A stretch of DNA of 64,000 nucleotides. Source: JAHRAW01 sp965243285 (GTDB lineage Bacteria > Pseudomonadota > Gammaproteobacteria > Arenicellales > Poriferihabitantaceae). This document shows, one piece after another, positions 9,382 to 17,682 of this stretch (positions are counted from its first letter, which is position 1; every line of letters begins with the position of its first letter). Made by a program: the position numbers and the translations under genes. The notes beneath the pieces were generated by a model that did not search any database, was not told where the DNA came from, and was given only the letters and a program-made list of their open reading frames with translations. The stretch is taken from the NCBI GenBank assembly GCA_965243285.1, contig OZ251537.1, positions 620,001 to 684,000 on the forward strand, in the 5' to 3' direction.

Positions 9382-10188
9382 ATGAAGGCCGCCGCCACCG
9401 CTTCGCCGCGCCCTGTGGCGGCGGAATTTAACACAGATAGACTCGCGCCAGGTTGCGCGCAACTCGGCATTGTCTTATCCGCCGCCCAGCACGCGCAGTT
9501 GCGGCGGCACTTGCAACTGCTGGCGAAATGGAATCGCGGCTTGAATTTGACCGCCATCCACAAAGCAGACGACATGGTGACCCGGCATGTACTCGATTGC
9601 CTCGCCATCGCGCCTTTTGTGCGCGGCCAGGCGCTGCTCGATATCGGCAGCGGCGGCGGCTTTCCCGGCCTGCCCTTAGCCATCGCCAAGCCCGAATTGC
9701 GCGTCACTTTGCTCGATAGCCGCGGCAAGCGCGTCGAATTTTTGCGCCATGTTTGCGCCGACTTGGGGTTGAGCAACGCCGCTGTCGTGCACCGGCGGGT
9801 TGAGGATTACAGGCCGGCGCGAAAATTTGATACCCTGGCGGCGCGCGCCTTCGCGCCCCTGGCCGATGCGGTGGCCGCCTGCGCCGGGCTGCACCGCCGC
9901 GACGGTCGATTGCTGGCGATGAAGGGCAAAATGCCCGAGGCCGAAATTGCCGCTCTGCAGGCGCGGCGCGGCGGAAATGCCCCAGCCATCGCGGCCGGCG
10001 CGCTTAGCAAAACCGATGCCGCTGGCGGCGGCAAACTCGCTGCCGTCAAATTCAATCGCCTCGCCTCCAAAAGTCTCGCATCCAAAAGTCCCGCATCCAA
10101 AAACATCGCCTTCAAAAGCCTAACCACGGAGCGGCTGGATGTTCCCTTTCTAGCGGCGCAGCGCCACCTGACCATCGTCCAATTTTAA
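9382..10188 (+). CDS. rsmG: 16S rRNA (guanine527-N7)-methyltransferase
   Basis: Methylates G527 in the 530 loop of 16S rRNA. Family marks are LNLTAI, the SAM-binding LLDIGSGGGFPGLPLAIA and RVTLLDSRGKRVEFL. It precedes parA by 18 bp, the order found near replication origins in many proteobacteria. The start ATG at 9382 (MKAAATASP) is chosen because the open frame upstream lacks family similarity. The product is 268 residues against about 207 in E. coli; the excess includes an Ala/Gly-rich stretch and four 15-bp repeats (10066-10125) that encode an ASKS-type run just before the C-terminal RLDVPFLAAQRHLTIV. Confidence 0.93.
   Translation: MKAAATASPRPVAAEFNTDRLAPGCAQLGIVLSAAQHAQLRRHLQLLAKWNRGLNLTAIHKADDMVTRHVLDCLAIAPFVRGQALLDIGSGGGFPGLPLAIAKPELRVTLLDSRGKRVEFLRHVCADLGLSNAAVVHRRVEDYRPARKFDTLAARAFAPLADAVAACAGLHRRDGRLLAMKGKMPEAEIAALQARRGGNAPAIAAGALSKTDAAGGGKLAAVKFNRLASKSLASKSPASKNIAFKSLTTERLDVPFLAAQRHLTIVQF
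10066..10125. repeat. 15-bp x4 in-frame repeat inside rsmG
   Basis: Four 15-bp units beginning TCCAAAAGTCTCGCA are placed head to tail, with divergence rising toward the 3' end. They add about 20 residues to the C-terminal region of RsmG and keep the frame. Confidence 0.85.
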
Positions 10189-10206
10189 CCCAGGATTTAA
10201 GCATCG

Positions 10207-10974
10207 ATGACGCGGGTAATCGCCATCACCAATCAAAAAGGCGGGGTCGGCAAAACCACCACCGCCATCAACCTGTGCGCATCCTTGCACTGCGCCGGGC
10301 AGCGCGCCTTGTTGGTGGATATGGACCCGCAGGGCAACGCCACGGTGGGCAGCGGCGTGACCATGCGCGAGGCGGAATTGGGCGCCTATGAGGTGTTGCT
10401 GGGGGCAGGGGCGATGGGCGATGCCATTATGCCCACCGTCGGCGGCTATGAATTGCTGCCGGCGCACCCCGACCTGGCCGGCGCGCAAGTGGAGATGGCG
10501 GAATTGCCGCACCGCGATTTTCGCCTGGCGCGCGCCCTGGATGATGTTTGCAGTCGCTATGATTTAATCATCATCGATTGCCCGCCGGCGCTGAATGTAT
10601 TGACCGTAAACGCGCTGACCGCGGCGGCCGAAGTGTTGATTCCGGTGCAATGCGAGTATTATGCCCTCGAAGGCTTGACCAGTTTGATGGAGACCATCGC
10701 CCTGGTGCGCGGCGGCTTGAATCCGGCGTTGCGGGTGCTGGGGTTGGTGCGCACCATGTTCGATGCCCGCAATTCGTTGTCGTCGGAAGTCTCGGCGCAG
10801 TTGCAGGCGCACTTCGCAAGCCAGCTGTTTCGCACCGTCATCCCGCGCAATGTACGCCTGGCCGAGGCCCCCAGCCATGGCCTGCCGGTGTTGCAATACG
10901 ACCGCGGTTGCGGCGGTGCCCAAGCCTATGTGGCGTTGGCCAGCGAAGTGCTGCGCCGCCGCGGCGCCGATTAG
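10207..10974 (+). CDS. parA: Chromosome partitioning ATPase ParA (Soj)
   Basis: A 255-residue deviant Walker A ATPase that would move ParB-parS complexes on the nucleoid. The P-loop is KGGVGKTTT at residues 11-19 with the signature Lys11, followed by LLVDMDPQGNAT and the DLIIIDCPPAL Walker B strand. It lies between rsmG and parB, with short gaps (18 and 47 bp), so the three probably form one operon. It lacks the N-terminal DNA-binding extension of plasmid type Ia ParA, fitting the chromosomal form. No parS site (TGTTTCACGTGAAACA) was found in this window. Confidence 0.96.
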   Translation: MTRVIAITNQKGGVGKTTTAINLCASLHCAGQRALLVDMDPQGNATVGSGVTMREAELGAYEVLLGAGAMGDAIMPTVGGYELLPAHPDLAGAQVEMAELPHRDFRLARALDDVCSRYDLIIIDCPPALNVLTVNALTAAAEVLIPVQCEYYALEGLTSLMETIALVRGGLNPALRVLGLVRTMFDARNSLSSEVSAQLQAHFASQLFRTVIPRNVRLAEAPSHGLPVLQYDRGCGGAQAYVALASEVLRRRGAD

Positions 10975-11021
10975 CCTATCCGCCGGTTTAAGCCCCCAAA
11001 CTCAGCCCCCCCAAACCCGCC

Positions 11022-11900
11022 ATGGCGAGAAAGAAAAAGGCGCGGCTTGGGCGCGGCTTGGGCGCCCTGCTGGGCGAGGTTCAGCACGGCGTCGCGGCGA
11101 CCGCGGCGTCGACGGCCGGCGGCTTGCGGCAGCTGCCCATCGAGCATTTGCGGCGCGGCAAGTATCAACCACGCCGCACCATGGCGCAGCCAGCCCTCGA
11201 GGAATTGGCCGAATCCATCCGCGTGGAGGGCGTCATTCAGCCCTTGTTAGTGCGGGAAATCGAGCCTGGTTGTTTCGAGATAATCGCCGGCGAGCGGCGC
11301 TGGCGGGGCGCCCAGTTGGCCGGCTTGGCGACCGTGCCGGCGGTGGTCAGGGAAGTGAGCGACCAAAGCGCCATGGCGGTGGCGTTGATAGAAAACATCC
11401 AGCGCGAAGACCTAAACGCCCTCGAAGAGGCCGGCGGCTTTGCGCGCTTGCTGGACGAATTCGGCTTGACTCACCAGCAAATCGCCGATGCCGTGGGCCG
11501 CTCGCGCGCCGCCATCAGCAACATTTTGCGCCTGCTGGGCTTGCACGCCGCCGTAAAAAAACTTCTCGAGGCCGGGAAAATCGACATGGGACACGCCCGC
11601 GCGTTGCTCGCCCTGCCCACCTCGCGCCAGCCCGAAGCCGCGGCCCAAGTGGTCGCCGCCGGCATGACGGTGCGCGCCGCCGAGCAACTAGTGAAGCGCA
11701 TGCAGGCCGCCGCCGCCGGCGCCGACGACAAGCGCCAGGTCGCAGCCGAAAACAACCCCGATGTACTGCGCTTCGAAGAAGACCTATCCACCCGCCTCGG
11801 CGCCCGAGTATCCATCCAACACGGCGCCAAAAAAGGCAAAGTGGTCATCCACTATCACTCCTTGGACGAACTGGACGGCATTATCGCGCGGATTAAATAA
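11022..11900 (+). CDS. parB: Chromosome partitioning protein ParB
   Basis: A 292-residue parS-binding CTPase. The N-terminus RLGRGLGALLG is the ParA-stimulating motif. The CTP-binding domain has GVIQPLLVRE and GERRWR at residues 90-95, and the helix-turn-helix follows (LTHQQIADAVGRSRAAISN). The C-terminal dimerisation domain ends LDELDGIIARIK. The stop codon lies within the TAAATAAA sequence that was duplicated when a mobile repeat inserted directly after the gene, so the insertion left the product whole. Confidence 0.96.
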   Translation: MARKKKARLGRGLGALLGEVQHGVAATAASTAGGLRQLPIEHLRRGKYQPRRTMAQPALEELAESIRVEGVIQPLLVREIEPGCFEIIAGERRWRGAQLAGLATVPAVVREVSDQSAMAVALIENIQREDLNALEEAGGFARLLDEFGLTHQQIADAVGRSRAAISNILRLLGLHAAVKKLLEAGKIDMGHARALLALPTSRQPEAAAQVVAAGMTVRAAEQLVKRMQAAAAGADDKRQVAAENNPDVLRFEEDLSTRLGARVSIQHGAKKGKVVIHYHSLDELDGIIARIK

Positions 11901-11901
11901 A

Positions 11902-12108
11902 GGGATTTATATATCTAAATCTGCACGGTGGGGTTGATTTTTGCTGTTGCTTTTACTGTTAATGCTTTGCTCCCCCAGATGAAGCGGGGGGGAGTAAAAC
12001 GTTAAAAGCCAAAGCCAAAGCAAAAGCAAAAGCCAAACGCAACCCCTAAATCAGCCGCTGACCTCAAAAAAACACCAATCGAACTGCAGCTTTAGGTATA
12101 TAAACCCC
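11902..12108 (+). mobile_element. MITE-like repeat, copy 2
   Basis: The left end is GGGATTTATATATCTAAATC and the right end in reverse is GGGGTTTATATACCTAAAGC. It is flanked by an exact 8-bp duplication, TAAATAAA (11894-11901 and 12109-12116), whose left copy contains the parB stop codon. The arms are T-rich then A-rich with an apical hairpin (GCTCCCCC...GGGGGGAG). It has the same orientation as copies 1 and 4 and the opposite orientation to copy 3. Confidence 0.92.
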
Positions 12109-12200
12109 TAAATAAACATCTCTATTAGCGATAACGGTGGCATGGTTAGAATCAACCGCATTATCCATGCTTAATTAATATTTTTCGAGGCCTATAACAG

Positions 12201-12887
12201 ATGCAAAAATCTCCACAGGAAACCCCAAATTCTAGTTATAAAATTTATAACGCCAAGGTGCTAAAAAAAACAAAACATAGCGTCCTTGATGGGTTTTTTC
12301 CGCCACTGCCGGACGAAAAATATTCGATAATATACGCCGACCCGCCGTGGCATTATAACGGCAAAGTACAATTCGATAAATCGGGTAACAGTGATTGTAA
12401 TAAAGACTGGCAAAAAGACGTTTTTGTCAGCGCCGCATCGTTCAAATATCCAACCATTAAAACCAAAGAATTGATAACTTTGGATTTAGAAAAAATTGCC
12501 GAAAAAAATTCGCTATTGTTTATGTGGACAACCAATCCGCATTTGCAACAAGCCATAAATCTCGGCTCCGCGTGGGGGTTTGAATATAAAACTGTGGCTT
12601 TTGTATGGAACAAAATGGCGCACAACCCCGGGCAATACACACTTTCATACTGTGAGCTATGCCTGCTTTTTAAAAAAGGAAAAATACCGACCCCAAGAGG
12701 CACCAGAAATATAAAACAACTACTCAATATCGCGCGCTCAGCATTTGTCGCCAATGCATCGCTTTCATCTTGCCAAAGATCACGCTTCCTTAATTCGTTG
12801 GTGCCCATGCTTGAAAGTGCTATCTGTAGATTATTAAATAAGGGGAGTTATATACCTAAATCTGCAGTTCGATTGGCGTTTTTTTGA
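12201..12887 (+). CDS. MT-A70 family adenine methyltransferase, 3' end altered
   Basis: Predicted N6-adenine methyltransferase of the MT-A70 family, acting on DNA or RNA. YADPPW at residues 45-50 is the catalytic motif, followed by LLFMWTTNPH, the TVAFVWNK strand and RGTRNIKQLL. The gene is AT-rich, unlike its neighbours. After KQLL the sequence leaves the usual family C-terminus, and the last 14 or so residues are encoded by the end of mobile repeat copy 3, so this end is not native. If that repeat and one target copy are removed, the frame runs to a TGA overlapping the start codon of the exporter gene (ATGA). Activity is uncertain. No nuclease partner is adjacent. Confidence 0.75.
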   Translation: MQKSPQETPNSSYKIYNAKVLKKTKHSVLDGFFPPLPDEKYSIIYADPPWHYNGKVQFDKSGNSDCNKDWQKDVFVSAASFKYPTIKTKELITLDLEKIAEKNSLLFMWTTNPHLQQAINLGSAWGFEYKTVAFVWNKMAHNPGQYTLSYCELCLLFKKGKIPTPRGTRNIKQLLNIARSAFVANASLSSCQRSRFLNSLVPMLESAICRLLNKGSYIPKSAVRLAFF

Positions 12888-13326
12888 GGTCAGCGACTGA
12901 TTTAGGGGGCTACTTTTGCTTTTGGCTTTTGGCTTTTGGCTTTGGCTTTTGGCTTTGGCTTTTAACTTTTTACTCCCCCCCGTGCTTCATCTGGGGGGAG
13001 TCAAATCAGGCGGCTTTATCGCCTGATTTGGTGGGGGGCTGTTGATGTTGGTCTTTTTGTTTTTGCCTTTAAATCTTCAACCCATCAGCCCAAATGAGGA
13101 ATGAGGTAAAAACCAACAGCCAAGTCAACAGCCAAATCAATAGCCAAATCAATAGCAACAGCCAAATCAAAAGCCAACATCAAAAGCCAACATCAAAAGC
13201 AACCTCTCCCCACCAAAACTGGCGATGAAGCCCGCCAGTTTTTGACTTATCCCGCATTAAAACCGGGGGAGTAAAGCGTAACAGCCAAAATCAAACCCAC
13301 CGTGCAGATTTAGGTATATAACTCCC
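12843..13326 (-). mobile_element. MITE-like repeat, copy 3 (composite, 484 bp)
   Basis: It is in opposite orientation to copy 2. Its left end reads GGGAGTTATATACCTAAATC and its right end in reverse is the same, followed by TGCACGGTGGG. It is flanked by exact 8-bp duplications, TAAATAAG (12835-12842 and 13327-13334). At more than twice the size of copy 2, it contains both apical loops seen separately in copies 2 and 4, plus a 10-bp stem (AAATCAGGCG...CGCCTGATTT), so it may be a nested or fused pair. Its left end overlaps the last codons of the MT-A70 gene. Confidence 0.88.
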
Positions 13327-13420
13327 TAAATAAGAATACGGAGTTTATGTTTTTTACAAAAAACGATGGCAAAAGTCAAATGCGCGCCAAGTGTCCACCG
13401 CATATCGATAAATTTAAACC

Positions 13421-14017
13421 ATGAGCGCTTTTTATGCCGGTTTCTCGCTGGGGCTCTCTTTGATTAGCGCCATCGGCGCGCAAAATGCCTTTGTGTTGAA
13501 ACAAGGGTTGCTCAAGCAGCATTTACTCGCGGTGGCGTTGCTGTGCGCATGCTCAGATGCAGTGCTGATCGCCGCCGGCGTATTTGGTTTCGACATTTTG
13601 ACCACGCGTTTGCCGGGGTTTGCGGATATCGCGCGCTATGGCGGGGCGGTGTTTCTGCTTATTTACGGCGCGCGTCATTTTTACGCCGCCTGGCGCGCCA
13701 CATCGCGGCCAACCATGGCCCGCGGCGAGTCTTCCTTAGGCGTGACCATAGCCGCCTGCGCGGCGTTGACCTGGCTAAATCCGCATGTCTATTTGGACAC
13801 CGTGGTGCTGCTCGGCTCGGTATCGACCCAATATCCAGACGGCAAAATGGCCTTTGCCGGCGGCGCTAGCGTCGGTTCGTTCGCGTTTTTTTTCAGCCTC
13901 GCCTATGGCGCTCGGGTATTGGCGCCGATTTTCCAAAGCGCGCGCGCCTGGCGTCTGCTGGATGTTTTTATCGGCCTGGTGATGTGGACGATAGCCGCCA
14001 GCCTGCTGCTCAGTTGA
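13421..14017 (+). CDS. LysE/ArgO-type amino acid exporter
   Basis: A 198-residue inner-membrane exporter, probably for basic amino acids. Hallmarks are SLISAIGAQNAFVLKQGL at the start and WLNPHVYLDTVVLLG in the middle, as in E. coli ArgO, with about six hydrophobic segments. The stop codon overlaps the atpI start by one base (TGATG), suggesting translational coupling. This position between parB and atpI is unusual: most gammaproteobacteria have parB followed directly by atpI. Substrate is inferred from the family only. Confidence 0.88.
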   Translation: MSAFYAGFSLGLSLISAIGAQNAFVLKQGLLKQHLLAVALLCACSDAVLIAAGVFGFDILTTRLPGFADIARYGGAVFLLIYGARHFYAAWRATSRPTMARGESSLGVTIAACAALTWLNPHVYLDTVVLLGSVSTQYPDGKMAFAGGASVGSFAFFFSLAYGARVLAPIFQSARAWRLLDVFIGLVMWTIAASLLLS

Positions 14018-14436
14018 TGGCGCCGCCGACATTAAAACAACTGACGCTACGCGTGCTGGCGCGACAGCTGATTATCGCCGCCGTGCTGCTGGGGCTGTCG
14101 GCATTGGCCACCGCGCTGGGGGCGGACGCGGAATCGGCGCGCGGGCTGGGGCGCGCTAAATCCCTGGCCTTCGGCGCCGCGCTCGGCCTGGCGGCCACCG
14201 CCATCACCGCGCGCAGCGTGCTAAAATCTTGTCGCGCCGTTTTCCAGCGCCCGCAGTGGGGCGCCGGGGTCGGTATGGCGCCGCTTTATGCTGGGCTGGC
14301 GCTTAAATTGATGGCGGTCGCCGGCGGCGTGTTGTTCGGCGCGCTCCATCTGCGGCTCGCCCTGCCCTATGTTATAATCGGTTATCTGGCCGTGCACGGC
14401 GGCTATGTATGGGCCGCGATGCGTAGCCATCACTGA
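14017..14436 (+). CDS. atpI: ATP synthase subunit I
   Basis: A 139-residue membrane protein at the head of the ATP synthase operon, with four hydrophobic segments and the LALKLMAVAGGVLFG segment typical of AtpI. The family assists assembly of the c-ring and is often dispensable. The start is the ATG at 14017, overlapping the exporter stop by one base; an in-frame codon at 13984 would overlap far more. It is separated from atpB by 387 bp containing tandem repeats, unusually far for this pair. Confidence 0.85.
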   Translation: MAPPTLKQLTLRVLARQLIIAAVLLGLSALATALGADAESARGLGRAKSLAFGAALGLAATAITARSVLKSCRAVFQRPQWGAGVGMAPLYAGLALKLMAVAGGVLFGALHLRLALPYVIIGYLAVHGGYVWAAMRSHH

Positions 14437-14823
14437 CCGCGACACCTTCGGCAAAACATCGCACCCGAAAAGCGGCGAAAAACATCACCGCCGCGAACAC
14501 CATCGCCGACATCGAATAAAAACACCGCGCAAACCGCCATCGAATGTCGCAAAACCGCCCCGCCTATGCCCATATATATGTATATGTGTAATATATGTAT
14601 ATGTGTAAATTATATGTATATGTGTAATATATGTATATGTGTAAATTATATGTATATGTGTAAATGCCGCCCGCCGCCGCCCGCTAAATATTGACTAAAT
14701 TCCCCCGCGCTATTTTCGCTAAATTCCCCCCAAATTCCGCGCTTTCAACCAGTTTTAACCGCTTTTCCCCAGTTTCGCCCCCCACCCCTCACCCTCACCC
14801 TCACCCTCACCTAAGACAATCCC
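14437..14823. other. Repeat-filled gap between atpI and atpB
   Basis: No gene is supported here. It holds a long AT tandem repeat (14572-14664) and a CCCTCA hexamer array just before the atpB start codon (about 14784-14810). Neither contains a clear ribosome-binding site; the atpB start is preceded by CACCTAAGACAATCCC. Confidence 0.7.
14572..14664. repeat. Higher-order AT-rich tandem repeat
   Basis: Alternating 16-17 bp and 19-20 bp versions of TATATGTATATGTGTAA give a roughly 36-bp higher-order unit present about 2.5 times. It is the most AT-rich run in the region and stands in otherwise GC-rich sequence upstream of atpB. Confidence 0.9.
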
Positions 14824-15684
14824 ATGGCATCGGGGCCCATCACCTCCGGCGAATTCATTCGCCACCACCTGACCAACCTCACCTTCGGCCGCCACCCAAA
14901 CGGCGGCTGGGGCTTTGCCGAAAGCGGCGAAGCGGCCGCTGAAATGGGTTTCATGGCGGTGCATGTCGATAGCCTGGCGTGGTCGTTCTTGCTCGGGGCG
15001 GTGTTTTTATGGGCCTTTCGCGCGGTCGCCAAAACCGCCGTGGCCGGCGTGCCTGGCGGCATGCAAAATTTTGTCGAGTGGATAGTGGAATTCATCGACG
15101 ACAATGTGCGCGGCTCGTTCAGCGCCAAAAACGACCTCGTGGCGCCCATGGCATTGACGCTGTTTTGCTGGGTATTTTTGATGAACCTCATGGATTTGGC
15201 GCCGGTCGAGGCGGTGCCCCGCCTGCTCGGTTTGTTCGGCATCCACTTCCAAAAAATCGTCCCCAGCACCGACCCCAACATCACCTTCGGTCTGGCATTA
15301 AGCGTATTCGGGCTGATGCTGTATTACAGCATCGCCCACAAAGGGTTGCGCGGTTTCGCCGCGGAATTAACCATGCACCCGTTCGAAGCCAAAAACCCGT
15401 TCTTGAAGGTGTTATTCATCCTGCCAAATTTTTTCCTCGAATTCGTCAGCCTGATATCCAAGCCCATCTCCCATTCATTGCGCTTGTTCGGCAATATGTA
15501 CGCTGGCGAGATGATCTTCATCCTCATCTCATTAATGTTCGGCGCCGGCGTCACCCTCACTTTATTCGGCGGCGTGTTGCAATTCATCTGGGCGGTGTTC
15601 CACATTCTCATCATCACCTTGCAGGCCTTTATCTTTATGGTGCTGACCGTGGTGTACATGGACATGGCGCACCAAAAACATTGA
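14824..15684 (+). CDS. atpB: ATP synthase F0 subunit a
   Basis: The 286-residue membrane stator subunit that forms the proton half-channels next to the c-ring. The key helix reads HSLRLFGNMYAGEMIFILIS, holding the essential Arg, and the C-terminal helix is FHILIITLQAFIFMVLTVVY. The motif LMNLMDLAPV is also typical. The start ATG at 14824 (MASGPITSGEFI) gives the expected N-terminal length. It leads the structural genes of the operon. Confidence 0.96.
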   Translation: MASGPITSGEFIRHHLTNLTFGRHPNGGWGFAESGEAAAEMGFMAVHVDSLAWSFLLGAVFLWAFRAVAKTAVAGVPGGMQNFVEWIVEFIDDNVRGSFSAKNDLVAPMALTLFCWVFLMNLMDLAPVEAVPRLLGLFGIHFQKIVPSTDPNITFGLALSVFGLMLYYSIAHKGLRGFAAELTMHPFEAKNPFLKVLFILPNFFLEFVSLISKPISHSLRLFGNMYAGEMIFILISLMFGAGVTLTLFGGVLQFIWAVFHILIITLQAFIFMVLTVVYMDMAHQKH

Positions 15685-15906
15685 TGCCGACCCTTGCTAT
15701 AAATCATCGATAAACATCGCAACATCTGTACTGATTCATACCTTACATGTTCAAGTTATTTTCAGCTCATCACACTATCCAGATTGGTCGCCAGTTCGGC
15801 GTTATCGTTGCGCGGCGCTGTTTGGCGCGGTGTGTTTTTATGTCATCGGGCGCAAAAACCCGGCGGCGCATTCGGCCACTTTCGGCCATCATTTCGGAGG
15901 TTTAAG

Positions 15907-16137
15907 ATGGAATCAGCACTTTTATATATCGCCGGCGCGATCATGATGGGTCTGGGCGCCGTCGGCGCTGCAGTGGGCGTCGGTTTATTGGGCGGTCGAT
16001 TTTTAGAAGGCGCGGCGCGCCAGCCGGAATTAATCCCCATGCTGCGCACGCAGTTTTTCATCGTTATGGGGCTGGTGGATGCAGTACCGATGATCGCCGT
16101 GGGCATCGCCATGTATGTGTTGTTTGCGGTCGCCTAA
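15907..16137 (+). CDS. atpE: ATP synthase F0 subunit c
   Basis: A 76-residue hairpin of two membrane helices that forms the rotor ring. The loop ARQPEL is intact, and the proton-carrying carboxylate is the Asp in GLVDAVPMIAVG, matching Asp61 in E. coli. The site looks like the proton type rather than the sodium type. The start at 15907 is set by the ribosome site GGAGG six bases upstream; the open frame before it is not homologous. Confidence 0.97.
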   Translation: MESALLYIAGAIMMGLGAVGAAVGVGLLGGRFLEGAARQPELIPMLRTQFFIVMGLVDAVPMIAVGIAMYVLFAVA

Positions 16138-16181
16138 CGCCGCCGTTCCCGTTATCACCCCCTCACAATAAGTATGTCGAG

Positions 16182-16652
16182 ATGAATATCAATCTCACCC
16201 TGCTGTTTCAGATGGTGTTTTTCGCGCTGTTCGTGTGGTTCAGCAAGCGCTATGTCTGGGCGCCGCTCATGGGCGCTTTGCAGGCGCGCAAAACCACCAT
16301 CGCCGATGGTCTGGCGGCGGCTGAAAAGGGCCAGTTGGCCGAGCAAGCCGGGCGCGAGCAAGCCGCCGACGAAGTGGCGCAAGCCAAGGCGCAAGCGGTG
16401 GCCATCATTAACCGCGCCGAAAAACGCGGCGGTGAATTGGTGGACGATGCCCGCGTCGCCGCCAACAGCGAAGGCGAGCGCATCGTCGCCGCAGCGCGCG
16501 CCGACATCGACACCGAATTCAACAAAGCCCGCGAAACCCTGCGCGCCCAAGTGGGCGAGTTGGCGGTGGCCGGGGCGCGGCAAATTTTGAAGCGCGAGAT
16601 AGATCCCAAAGCGCACGCCGAATTGCTCGACCGGCTGGTGGCGAAGTGGTAG
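16182..16652 (+). CDS. atpF: ATP synthase F0 subunit b
   Basis: The 156-residue peripheral stalk subunit. An N-terminal membrane helix (MNINLTLLFQMVFFALFVWF) is followed by a long Ala/Glu/Arg-rich helix that would form the coiled coil, ending ILKREIDPKAHAELLDRL. The length equals E. coli AtpF. It is 44 bp after atpE and 183 bp before atpH, a gap with ATCGA-rich short repeats but no gene. Confidence 0.96.
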   Translation: MNINLTLLFQMVFFALFVWFSKRYVWAPLMGALQARKTTIADGLAAAEKGQLAEQAGREQAADEVAQAKAQAVAIINRAEKRGGELVDDARVAANSEGERIVAAARADIDTEFNKARETLRAQVGELAVAGARQILKREIDPKAHAELLDRLVAKW

Positions 16653-16835
16653 CCCGTCATCGCGAGGTTCGACTGATGGTTCGATTGATGTCCGGTCGCG
16701 TAGCGGCGTGTTTTTCGCCGGCGCATCGGCACCCCTTCACCGCCCCATCGAACCCATCGAATCCATCGACAAAAATCCCTAACCCGGCCAGTACGGCCAC
16801 GGATTCCCCCCAAACCCACGCATTCCCCGCCGCTA

Positions 16836-17432
16836 ATGGCTGAATTCGGCAGCATTGCCCGCCCCTACGCCCGCGCGGTGTTTGAATTGGCGCAGCGCCA
16901 GGGCGATTTGCCCGGCTGGGGGGCGCGCCTCGAGACCTTGGCCGCCATCGCCGCTGATGCCGATGTGGTCGCGCTGGCGGGCAACCCGCGCATCGCCACG
17001 GCGCAATTACAGGCGCTGATTTTGGAGGTGGCGAGCGAAATCGCCGCCCAACCCGCCGACAAACCCGTCGGCAAAACCGCGGCTAACGCCGCTTCGCCCG
17101 AGCAAACCCAGCAGATGGCGAATCTGCTGAAATTGCTGGCGCAAAACCGCCGCCTTGCCGCCCTGCCGGCCGTCGCCCGCGCCTATGCCGCGTTGCGCGC
17201 CGCGTCCGAAAACTCCATCGCGGCGAATTTGACCACCGCCGTCGCCTTAGATTGCAAACAACAAACGCAGTTTGTCGAGGCCCTGCAAAGCAAACTCGGG
17301 CGCCGCGTCGAACTCACTTTTGCGGTGGATGCCGACCTAATCGGCGGCGCCATCGTACGCGCCGGCGATTGGGTGGTAGATGGCTCGGTGCGTGGCCAAC
17401 TCGAGCAACTCGGCGCCGCCATCGCGGCCTGA
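16836..17432 (+). CDS. atpH: ATP synthase F1 subunit delta
   Basis: The 198-residue subunit that joins F1 to the peripheral stalk. Typical elements are IARPYARAVFELA at the N-terminus, LLAQNRRLAALP in the middle and DADLIGGAIVRAGDWVVDGSVRGQLEQL at the end. It is about 20 residues longer than E. coli AtpH because of an Ala/Pro/Lys-rich stretch around residues 69-93, in keeping with other inserts in this genome. A 250-bp repeat-bearing gap separates it from atpA. Confidence 0.95.
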   Translation: MAEFGSIARPYARAVFELAQRQGDLPGWGARLETLAAIAADADVVALAGNPRIATAQLQALILEVASEIAAQPADKPVGKTAANAASPEQTQQMANLLKLLAQNRRLAALPAVARAYAALRAASENSIAANLTTAVALDCKQQTQFVEALQSKLGRRVELTFAVDADLIGGAIVRAGDWVVDGSVRGQLEQLGAAIAA

Positions 17433-17520
17433 GTGGGCGCGATTGACCGCGATTGGCCAAGATTCGTCGCCGGATTCACGCTCACTCCACGGCGGCTGAA
17501 TGTCACGCAAATCCGCCGCC

Positions 17521-17601
17521 AATCCACCGCAAATTCGCCGCAATCCACCGCAAATTCGCCGCAATCCACCTAAACCCGCCGCAATCCGCCGCCGAATCGC
17601 C
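17521..17601. repeat. 21-bp tandem repeat between atpH and atpA
   Basis: Two exact copies of a 21-bp unit starting AATCCACCGCAAATTCGCCG (17521-17562) are followed by two decayed copies to 17601. The rest of the 250-bp gap carries no gene. Confidence 0.85.
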
Positions 17602-17682
17602 GAGATTCACGCCGAACATCCACCCAGCGTCACCTAATCCGCACCCAACCCCCCATACCCAGGGCATAACGCCACTTACGCC

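Noticed and set aside
10763..11896. 377-codon open frame overlapping parA and parB on the plus strand
   Set aside because: It is a frame shadow rich in Arg, Pro and His; parA and parB in other frames match their families fully.
11902..13326. Regular A-rich and T-rich units (CAAAAGC, CTTTTGG) that look like a CRISPR-like array
   Set aside because: Units are short, irregular and without unique spacers. They form the arms of the mobile repeat, and no cas gene is nearby.
16653..16835. tRNA-like GGTTCGACTGATGGTTCGATT between atpF and atpH
   Set aside because: No cloverleaf can be formed around it; it belongs to the short ATCGA-type repeats of the gap.
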